NCBI GenBank assembly: GCA_029572965.1
Contig: JAKPQD010000143.1
Coordinates: 62,001 to 126,000, forward strand
Origin: Bacteroidota bacterium
GTDB taxonomy: Bacteria; Bacteroidota; Bacteroidia; Bacteroidales; DTGW01
DNA: 64,000 nt
Direction of reading: 5' to 3'
Below, piece by piece: positions 52,877 to 60,355 of this stretch (position 1 is the stretch's first letter; every line of letters begins with the position of its first letter). The notes under the pieces are model-generated. The model searched no databases. It saw only the letters and a list, made by a program, of their open reading frames with translations, and was not told the origin of the DNA. A program made the translations under genes and the position numbers.

Positions 52877-54322
52877 TTACTTCAATCTTTGTTCTTGGTT
52901 CTTTATTCTTGGTTCTTCCTGAGAAGGGCTTTTTCTTACAAATTGCCAGACAGGGCTCATGGCCGTGGCGTATATTTCTTTGGCGAAGTTGAGCATCCCC
53001 TCATAGCCTGCCAGTGCTTCTTTGCGTTCGTGGTTATGGTCGCAAAAGCCTATGCCCAGCTTATGTGCTATAGGACGCTCTTTCACCCCGCCAATGAATA
53101 TTGTTGCATTCTTTTCACGAATGAAATGTTGCAATTCGATGGGGTTTGAATCATCTACAATGATGGTCCCCTCATCGCATATATCTTTTATAAGGTTATA
53201 ATCGTCTTTATTGCCGGTTTGCGAACCTATCACAACGGTCTGCACGCCAATCAGCCTTAATGCTTTTACCAGCGAGATAGCTTTAAAAGCGCCTCCTACA
53301 TATATAGCAGCTTTCTGGCCGGTAAGTTTTTCTTTGTATTCCTTCAATGCCGGGAGGAGTTTTTTCAGTTCGGTTGCTACCAAAAGTTTTGCAGCATCCA
53401 TTTTACTTTCATCGTCAAAAAACCTGGCTACTTCGTAAAGGGCATTGCTCATATCCTCGATACCAAAGTATGATACGCGGATATACGGGATGCCATACTT
53501 TTCTTTCATGTCTTTGGCCAGCCAGGTCATTGAACCTGAGCATTGCACTACGTTGAGGCAGGCTGTGTTTGCCCTGCGGATATCTTCAACACGTCCGTCA
53601 CCGGTCACCTGGGCTATGATGTTGATGCCTATTTTGCGATAATATTCGGCCAGCATCCAAAGCTCTCCGGCCAGGTTAAAATCCCCCAATATGTTGATAG
53701 AGAAAGGTACTTTGTTTCTTTGTTCAGATGTACCAATAAGTTTAGAAAGTGCTTCGCATGCAACCCTGTACCCGTCTTTTTTTGTACCATTGAAACCTTC
53801 GGCATGTACAGGCAGTACGGTAATGCCTTTTTCTGCGCTTACTTTTTTGCACACAGCCTCTATATCATCGCCAATGACCCCTACTATGCAGGTAGAGTAA
53901 ACAAAAGCTGCTGCAGGTTTGTGTTTGTCAATGAGCGTGGTTAAAGCGGCATAAAGTTTTTTTTCACCTCCAAAAATGACTTGTTCTTCTCTTAAATCAG
54001 TGGAAAAACTCAAACGATGTAGCTGGGGCCCGGATGATAAGGCTCCACGTATGTCCCAGGTATATGAAGCGCAGCCTATTGGTCCATGTACAACATGCAA
54101 AGCATCAGCAATGGGATAAAGCACTACCCTTGAACCACAGAAAACACATGCTCTTTGGCTTACCGACCCTGCTTCACTGGCTTTTGAACATTCCATATCG
54201 AAGTTGGCATCACCGGCGGTGGCTATCTGCTTCTCGCGTCCGAGGAGGTAAATATTTTTGTTTTCTTTTTCCATAACAGGGTAAATTGCTGAAATTGCTA
54301 CCTTTTTTGAAAAATCCCCCAT
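52877..54322 (-). CDS. nifE: FeMo-co scaffold subunit NifE
   Basis: 481 residues. NifD/NifE-type motifs: SQRACVFCGSRVVLYPIADALHVVHGPIGCASYTWDIRG, LREEQVIFGGEKKLYAAL and STCIVGVIGDDIEAVC. A second start at ATG 54274 (MEKENKN) is possible, since the first 16 residues are not conserved-looking. The last 13 residues (EEPRIKNQEQRLK) are encoded by an AAGAACCAAGAA-type repeat and are probably not original to the family. It starts its own subcluster, 100 bp after nifK. Confidence 0.94.
   Translation of the reverse strand: MGDFSKKVAISAIYPVMEKENKNIYLLGREKQIATAGDANFDMECSKASEAGSVSQRACVFCGSRVVLYPIADALHVVHGPIGCASYTWDIRGALSSGPQLHRLSFSTDLREEQVIFGGEKKLYAALTTLIDKHKPAAAFVYSTCIVGVIGDDIEAVCKKVSAEKGITVLPVHAEGFNGTKKDGYRVACEALSKLIGTSEQRNKVPFSINILGDFNLAGELWMLAEYYRKIGINIIAQVTGDGRVEDIRRANTACLNVVQCSGSMTWLAKDMKEKYGIPYIRVSYFGIEDMSNALYEVARFFDDESKMDAAKLLVATELKKLLPALKEYKEKLTGQKAAIYVGGAFKAISLVKALRLIGVQTVVIGSQTGNKDDYNLIKDICDEGTIIVDDSNPIELQHFIREKNATIFIGGVKERPIAHKLGIGFCDHNHERKEALAGYEGMLNFAKEIYATAMSPVWQFVRKSPSQEEPRIKNQEQRLK
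52880..52918. repeat. AAGAACCAAGAA-type repeat at the 3' end of nifE
   Basis: On the plus strand, TTGTTCTTGG / TTCTTTATTC / TTGGTTCTTC units overlap the final codons of nifE. The same repeat family forms the nifD-nifK spacer at 55826-55893. Confidence 0.55.
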
Positions 54323-54422
54323 CCCGGTTCAAGAATGTAAAATATATCTATAAAAACTGAAGCAAGGAGAGGAGCAGGATGAGGGATAAACACTAACTTA
54401 ACTATCACAACAAATGATACTG

Positions 54423-55805
54423 TTACATCACTAATTCAAGCTTTTCTTCGGGTGCATCGCGGTCAATGCGGTCCATCAGGGCACCAAGGATTTTTTCAAG
54501 GATTCTCATTCCTCCATGGTAGCCTACTGTTGGGAAGTAACTATGCCCTACACGGTCTAATATCGGGAAGCCGTAGCGGACAAAAGGTATATCTTCGTCC
54601 CTGGCTATGTATTTCCCGTAGGTGTTGCCTATCAGCAGGTCCACTTTTTCTTGTTTAATCCATTGATGTAAAAGGAACATATCTGCCGTTTCGCCATTTT
54701 TGAATTTGGCCTCAGGTACTTTTTCACCGAGTATTTCTTTCATGCGGCTTTCAAAAAGTTTGCCCGGGGTTCCACTGACGATATAAACAGGTTTCATATC
54801 TAACATCACCAAAAACTCTGTCATAGGTATCAGCCAGTCGGGGTCGCCGTACAAGGCCACTCGTTTTCCATACAAGTACGAATGCATGTCGGCTATCATG
54901 TCCAGCAGTCGGCCACGTTCGTTGGTCAATGACTGAGGCACTTTTACGTTGGCATACCTGCTAAGGGCCGTGATAAAGCGGTCGGTTGCTTGTAAGCCTA
55001 TTGGAACATCGCAAATGTCGTATTTCACTTTGCATTTGTATTCCAGCTTTTTGGCCGCTTCTTCAGTGGCCCATTGGCCTATGCCTAACGAGAACTTGGC
55101 ATCTCCTGCGCTGATAAGCTCTTCAATGGTTGTTCCCCCTTTCGGGTAAAAGGTGTATTTGCCATTGAGCGGCCCATCAAGGATTCCCGATGTATCGGGA
55201 AACATCATGGTGTTGGCTTGCATTTTTTTGGCTATGCGTTTGATTTCGCGCATATCGCAAGGCTCAATCCAGCCGCTGATGAGGTTTACCTGGTAGTTTG
55301 AAATCCCTGTGTGTTGCGCAAAATAGGAGGTCATACCTAACAACATATTGGCATATCCTGTTACATGCGAGCCTACATAACTTGGGGTGTTGCAGTGTAT
55401 CACGTGTTTGCCTTTTGGTACTTTGCCTTCTTCGCGTGCCTTTGTCAATATTTGGTTGAGGTCGTCGCCAATGGTTTCGCTCAGACAGGTTGAGTGTACG
55501 GCTATTATTTCCGGGTCATAGGTCGAAAATATTGTTTCTATGGCCTGCAAGAGGTTCGATTGTCCCCCGAACACTGAAGATCCTTCCGTAAACGAACTGG
55601 TCGATGCCATAACTGGCTCTTTGTAGTGGCGTGTCAGCGTGCTACGGTGATATGAGCAACAGCCCTGTGAGCCGTGACTATGGGGCAAACACCCTTGAAT
55701 ACCTAAGGCTGCATACATTGCCCCTATGGGTTGACAGGTCTTGGCCGGGTTTATTGTCAGCGCTTGCCTGTCTATTACTTTATCGGTTGTATGTCGTAGT
55801 AACAT
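54423..55805 (-). CDS. nifK: Nitrogenase MoFe protein beta chain NifK
   Basis: 460 residues, the short form lacking the roughly 50-residue N-terminal extension of Azotobacter NifK. P-cluster ligands are C24 (KTCQPIGA), C49 (HGSQGCCSYHR) and C107 (HSTCLSETIGDD). Further NifK blocks are TSSFTEGSSVFGGQSNL and PIGLQATDRFI. With NifD it forms the N2-reducing tetramer. An internal TTCCCGATGTATCGGGAA palindrome (about 55184-55201) lies in the FPDTSGILDG codons. It is 99 bp after nifD. Confidence 0.97.
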   Translation of the reverse strand: MLLRHTTDKVIDRQALTINPAKTCQPIGAMYAALGIQGCLPHSHGSQGCCSYHRSTLTRHYKEPVMASTSSFTEGSSVFGGQSNLLQAIETIFSTYDPEIIAVHSTCLSETIGDDLNQILTKAREEGKVPKGKHVIHCNTPSYVGSHVTGYANMLLGMTSYFAQHTGISNYQVNLISGWIEPCDMREIKRIAKKMQANTMMFPDTSGILDGPLNGKYTFYPKGGTTIEELISAGDAKFSLGIGQWATEEAAKKLEYKCKVKYDICDVPIGLQATDRFITALSRYANVKVPQSLTNERGRLLDMIADMHSYLYGKRVALYGDPDWLIPMTEFLVMLDMKPVYIVSGTPGKLFESRMKEILGEKVPEAKFKNGETADMFLLHQWIKQEKVDLLIGNTYGKYIARDEDIPFVRYGFPILDRVGHSYFPTVGYHGGMRILEKILGALMDRIDRDAPEEKLELVM

Positions 55806-55825
55806 ATTTTTTAATTTTTAGATTT

Positions 55826-55893
55826 GAGAATCAAGAATCAAGAGCCAAGAATTTTATCAATTGCCAAGTCTTGATTCCTGGCTCTTGGCTCTT
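55826..55893 (-). repeat. Hairpin/repeat in the nifD-nifK spacer
   Basis: AAGAGCCAAGA (55840-55850) pairs with TCTTGGCTCTT (55883-55893), with GAATCAAGA/TCTTGATTC units inside. It is built from the same ATCAAGAACCAAGA-type repeat as the nifE 3' end. In the nifDK mRNA it could stabilise the nifD 3' end or lower nifK output. Confidence 0.6.
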
Positions 55894-55904
55894 TTTATCT
55901 GTTT

Positions 55905-57536
55905 TTATAAAACATCTATCACAAAGTTGGCTTCTACTTGTTTATGCGTTTCCCAGGGGGCTTGCAGGTACTTCCATACAGTAGCTCCGGTGAGTTTGTC
56001 AATGTCTTTGTAGAAGTTTATAGCTCCGGCAAATCCTGCATAAGGCCCGCCATAGTCATAACTGTGAAGCTGCTTGAGAGGGATACCCATCTTTTGTACC
56101 ACGTACTTTTCTTTGATACCGGCACAGAAAACATCGGGCTTGTAAAACTCTATCAGCTTCTCGGTTTCCCAATGGTTGACATCGTCAATGACGAGGGCAT
56201 TCTTTTTCATACTTGGCATCATCCCTGAGTAACCGCTTATTTCAAGGCCTTTGGCTTCGAGGGCTTTCAGTTGCTCTTCTGTTTTACGTGGCCTGTAGCG
56301 GGTTTCGTCTTTTTCTACATGCAACTCTTCAATGTTGCGGCTGTCAGCGTCCACTTGTATTGTAGGTATTACCTTGCGGCCTTCGTAGTCATCGCGGTGC
56401 CCAAATTCGTACCCTGCCGAAACGGTTTCCATTTCCAATTCATTGAAAAGTTCCTGGTAGTGGTGGGCCCGTGAACCTCCTACGAAGAGCATTGCCAGCT
56501 TGCCTTTGGTACGGGGCTTTATTTTTTCTAAAGCCTCTTTCACCGGTGGCATTTCTTCGGCTATCACTTCTTCGATTTTGTCTATCAAAGCTTTGTCTTC
56601 AAAGTACTGGCCTATTTTCCGAAGCGATTTGGCTGTGGCTTCAGCCCCGATAAAGTTTACCTTGAACCAGGGGATGCCAAACTTGGTTTCCATCATTTCG
56701 GCCAGGTAGTTGATAGAACGGTGGCACATGACCACGTTGAGGTCGGCATGGTGTGCCTGCTCAAAGGAGTCGATGGTAGAGTTGCCGCTAAAAGTTGATA
56801 TTAGCGTTATTCCGCATTTTTCGAGAATCCTTTCTATTTCAAATGCATCACCTCCAATGTTGTATTCTCCCAGCAGGTTGATTTTGTACTTCCCTTCTAC
56901 AGGCGTATCATTGAGCCCTACAACATGCTTGAAAACCCCGTTGTTGGCTATGTGGTGCCCTGCACTTTGACTAACCCCTTTATAACCTTCGCAACTGAAC
57001 CCAAAGATGTTGATGCCAAGTTCTTCCTTCATTTCGCGGGCTACGGCATGGACGTCGTCCCCAATCAAGCCTACCGGACAGGTAGAGAATATACCAATGT
57101 TCTTGGGCTTGAATATCTCGAAAGCTTCTCTGATAGCTGCCTTCAACTTAATTTCGCCTCCAAATACAATGTTTGAGTCCTGCATGTCAGTCGAAAAGCT
57201 GTACATCATATAGTTTGGGGCATCGGGTGAAGGTGGTTTGGTCTGGTTACGACGGGTAAGCCAGGCATAAAAGCTGCATCCGATAGGCCCATGCACTAAG
57301 TTGATGATATCGCGTGTAGGGCCTAACACTACCCCTTTGCAACCTGCATAAGTACAACCGCGTTGGGTGATAATACCCGGTATGGTACGCACGTTGGCCT
57401 GAATGGGCTGGTCTTTCTCCGGGTCATTTATAATCAGCTGTTTCTCACGTTTTTTAGCTATCTTAGAAGGATACTTGCTGAGTATCTCTTTTTTTAGCGC
57501 CGACGGATCGGGCAATATTTTTTCTTCTACTTTCAT
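55905..57536 (-). CDS. nifD: Nitrogenase MoFe protein alpha chain NifD
   Basis: 543 residues. P-cluster ligands C61 (RGCTYAGC), C87 (GPIGCSFYAW) and C153 (STCPVGLIGDD). FeMo-co ligands C271 (VVMCHRSINYL) and H491 (LHSYDYGGPYAGF). Q190 and H194 in SQSAGHHIAN match the substrate-site Gln191/His195 of Azotobacter. An extra block of about 50 residues near 390-440 is typical of NifD in NifI-regulated (clostridial/methanogen/Bacteroidota) clusters. Start ATG 57536 lies in the shared leader element. It belongs to the nifH-I1-I2-D-K run. Confidence 0.97.
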   Translation of the reverse strand: MKVEEKILPDPSALKKEILSKYPSKIAKKREKQLIINDPEKDQPIQANVRTIPGIITQRGCTYAGCKGVVLGPTRDIINLVHGPIGCSFYAWLTRRNQTKPPSPDAPNYMMYSFSTDMQDSNIVFGGEIKLKAAIREAFEIFKPKNIGIFSTCPVGLIGDDVHAVAREMKEELGINIFGFSCEGYKGVSQSAGHHIANNGVFKHVVGLNDTPVEGKYKINLLGEYNIGGDAFEIERILEKCGITLISTFSGNSTIDSFEQAHHADLNVVMCHRSINYLAEMMETKFGIPWFKVNFIGAEATAKSLRKIGQYFEDKALIDKIEEVIAEEMPPVKEALEKIKPRTKGKLAMLFVGGSRAHHYQELFNELEMETVSAGYEFGHRDDYEGRKVIPTIQVDADSRNIEELHVEKDETRYRPRKTEEQLKALEAKGLEISGYSGMMPSMKKNALVIDDVNHWETEKLIEFYKPDVFCAGIKEKYVVQKMGIPLKQLHSYDYGGPYAGFAGAINFYKDIDKLTGATVWKYLQAPWETHKQVEANFVIDVL

Positions 57537-57627
57537 CCGTTAATAATTTTTAAATAAGGTCGGATGGAACTCGCATGATGAATTTTCATCCATGTTTGTG
57601 ATTAGCGAATCATGCTCGTTTCATATT
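57534..57627 (-). promoter_or_regulatory. Leader element, copy B (between nifI2 and nifD)
   Basis: Near-identical to 48842-48936. It fills the nifI2-nifD spacer and ends in the nifD ATG. On the minus strand GGATG (57591-57587) can pair with CATCC (57566-57562). The overlapping CATCCG (57566-57561) can instead pair with the start-codon CGGATG (57539-57534). GCATGAT/ATCATGC is a further 7-bp pairing. Being inside the operon, it could tune nifDK relative to nifH-I1-I2. Confidence 0.7.
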
Positions 57628-57636
57628 TTTCTTCCA

Positions 57637-58002
57637 TTAGTCAAGTACACTATCTCCACTTTCTCCTGTGCGGATTTGAATGGTTTCGGCTGTTGGCAGT
57701 ACGAATATTTTTCCATCGCCGCTGTTGCCTGTTTGATTTGCTTTTATTATTGTCTGGATAGCCAAATCTGCCTTTTCGTCTGTTACCGTGAGCTGGATCA
57801 TTCGTTTGGTTTTCAGACGGTGCTCTTCGTGTACATAGTCAGGGTTTTTCTTGTTTTCTTCATAAGTAGGCCCTACACCTAATCCGCGACCCCGTCCCTG
57901 GACTTCTCCAGAACCCATGAAAGAAGGCAAACCAGCTTCGGCTAAAGCAGCTTTTGTTGCGTTTACCTTCTTCATCCGTATAATGGCTACTATTGTTTTC
58001 AT
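57637..58002 (-). CDS. nifI2: PII-family nitrogenase regulator NifI2
   Basis: 121 residues. PII fold with MKTIVAIIRMKKVNATKAALAEAG, a long T-loop (QGRGRGLGVGPTYEENKKNPDYVHEEHRLKTKRMI, quoted in part) and the ending GNSGDGKIFVLPTAETIQIRTGE. The extended T-loop is typical of NifI2 rather than GlnB. With NifI1 it forms a complex that binds and blocks the MoFe protein when ammonium is present, relieved by 2-oxoglutarate. The gene sits between nifI1 and nifD. Confidence 0.95.
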   Translation of the reverse strand: MKTIVAIIRMKKVNATKAALAEAGLPSFMGSGEVQGRGRGLGVGPTYEENKKNPDYVHEEHRLKTKRMIQLTVTDEKADLAIQTIIKANQTGNSGDGKIFVLPTAETIQIRTGESGDSVLD

Positions 58003-58142
58003 ATTTTTTGAATTTTAAAGCTCTATTTTTCCGCCGTTGTTAATTGTACTGGGGGAAAGGGAGTAAGAGCTGACTTTTTTAACAACTAACTTAATTATGT
58101 CCTTTTTTCATGTCCCGCCATTGGAGGGATTTAGGGAGGCTT

Positions 58143-58469
58143 TTATAGCTCTTTTTTACCATTACTGATTGTCCAGGCTTCTAAAACCGGGATAATAAAT
58201 ATTTTTCCGTCCCCAAATTGGCCTTTTGGCTGTGTGCGTGCCGCATTAAGTATTGTTTCGACAACGATAGATTTGTCGGCATCGTTTACCACTATCATGA
58301 GCGATGTTTTTGCAAGTTCATCATAGGTGATGTTGCCTACTTTTAACCCGCGCTGTTTTCCGCGCCCGTAAACCTGCGATTTTGTAACGGCAGGGAAGCC
58401 ATTTTCTAACAATGCCTTCATTACTTCTACTGCCTTTTCAGGCCTTATTATTGCTCGTATCTGTAACAT
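58143..58469 (-). CDS. nifI1: PII-family nitrogenase regulator NifI1
   Basis: 108 residues. PII fold: MLQIRAIIRPEKAVEVMKALLENGFPAVTKSQVYGRGKQRGL, T-loop VGNITYDELAKTSLMIVV and C-terminal GQFGDGKIFIIPVLEAWTI. The T-loop lacks the uridylylated Tyr context of GlnB/GlnK. It works with NifI2 in ammonium switch-off. It starts 64 bp after nifH. The 140-bp spacer before nifI2 contains remnants of a CCCGCCATTGGAGGG-type repeat. Confidence 0.95.
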   Translation of the reverse strand: MLQIRAIIRPEKAVEVMKALLENGFPAVTKSQVYGRGKQRGLKVGNITYDELAKTSLMIVVNDADKSIVVETILNAARTQPKGQFGDGKIFIIPVLEAWTISNGKKEL

Positions 58470-58533
58470 ATTTTTTATTTTTTCTTGTTAACAATTGAAT
58501 CTTATTATTTAAATCCCTGATTTTGCTTAACGT

Positions 58534-59370
<837 letters not shown>

Positions 59371-59395
59371 TTAAAGTTTCGTCCATCTATGGTAT

Positions 59396-59411
59396 TACAC
59401 AATGCGTGCCA
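59396..59411 (-). promoter_or_regulatory. Candidate sigma-54 promoter of nifH
   Basis: On the minus strand TGGCACG-CATT-GTGTA. The -24 part is consensus TGGCACG. The -12 part has the key G in register but GT instead of GC. It lies about 38 bp upstream of the ATG, a suitable distance. A sigma-54 activator gene is upstream. GTAACA-N11-TGTTAC (59422-59444) lies just beyond. Confidence 0.6.
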
Positions 59412-59684
59412 AACGATGTAAGTAACAGTTTTACAGCATGTTACAAAGGTAATACGTAAGATTTTATTTTCTTTTTATGCCGTAGGATTACAATTTTGTA
59501 GGTAAAAAATGGAAAACTTACATTTATGTTAGAAAAAATAGGTGGAAAAATAGTTTATGCTATATGAGAAATATATTTTACCCCTAATATTGGTGAAGAG
59601 TGTTTGTTTTGTATAAATAAAAACGCCATTGTCCGATATAAAATTAATATTAGGGCTAAAGCCCTATTACATCATGGTTTTGAC

Positions 59685-59820
59685 TAAGAAGGTGTGTAAA
59701 AAGTCAAAACTGTCCAAATTTACCCCTAAATCCCTTGAAGGGGATTTTTGACAATCAATAATTTATGATAAAGCCCTTTAGGGGTTTGGGGGTTAAAAAG
59801 ACTTTTTACACAGCCTCTTG
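59685..59820. mobile_element. Small inverted-repeat element with GTGTAAAAAGTC ends
   Basis: Arms at 59685-59705 and 59800-59820 share GTGTAAAAAGTC, with about 18 of 21 positions matching. The right end reads GACTTTTTACACAGCCTC, like the termini of some insertion sequences. The interior is CCCCTAAA...AGGGG palindromic repeat. It is probably a MITE or solo IS remnant. Confidence 0.55.
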
Positions 59821-59935
59821 CAAATAGTTACTTACTGAAGGACTTTAGTCCTAATACTTTTACCGGACAACAGTGAATTAAAATCATATCATGACCTGTA
59901 TAATTTGAAATAATCTCAGGTAGAGGTAGTATTTT

Positions 59936-60170
59936 TTTGTTTGCTCCGGAGGAGCAACCTGTTTATAGAAAAAATACAATCAGCGAATTAAAAGCGCGCC
60001 TAATAAATATTATAAAATGTAGAAACCAAATTTGGCGCGCAATAGAAGAAACTCTTTATAGGTTTAGTTTTGTTGCGCACCATACAGATGTTGTTCATTT
60101 AAATATTATTGTGCTTGGTGCGCTTATTTTTATTTCAACTTGTATTCTATAAACAGGACACTCGCCAAGC
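59936..60170. mobile_element. MITE-like element with CCTGTTTATAGAA ends
   Basis: CCTGTTTATAGAA (59958-59970) and TTCTATAAACAGG (60145-60157) are perfect 13-bp inverted repeats. Outside lie short hairpins, GCTCCGGAGGAGC on the left and ACTCGCCAAGCGAGT on the right. Inside are nested repeats GCGCGCC...GGCGCGC and GCGCACCA...TGGTGCGC. Confidence 0.65.
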
Positions 60171-60194
60171 GAGTTAAAATCATCTTAGCGCGTC

Positions 60195-60317
60195 CAATGT
60201 TATTAAGTTAAGCTAAAGACACTTCGACAGGTATAGTGTCCACTATGAAATAAAAGGTTGTTGAACTTGTCGAAACGCCCTTTTATTTCTGTCCAGCTCC
60301 TTAACTTAATAGCATTG
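60195..60317. repeat. Nested inverted-repeat element
   Basis: CAATGTTATTAAGTTAAG (60195-60212) pairs with 60300-60317 with one mismatch. Inside are TTCGACA/TGTCGAA (60223-60229, 60268-60274), ATAGTG-TC-CACTAT and GAAATAAAAGG/CCTTTTATTTC. It sits immediately downstream of the nifA-like gene and could also end its transcript. Confidence 0.65.
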
Positions 60318-60355
60318 AATGTGCGCCAACGGTACTTTGCGGTAAAAAGATAAAT

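Noticed and set aside
59937-60152. 71-codon open frame between nifH and nifA as a gene
   Set aside because: It lies within nested inverted repeats of a MITE-like element, with no protein-like pattern.
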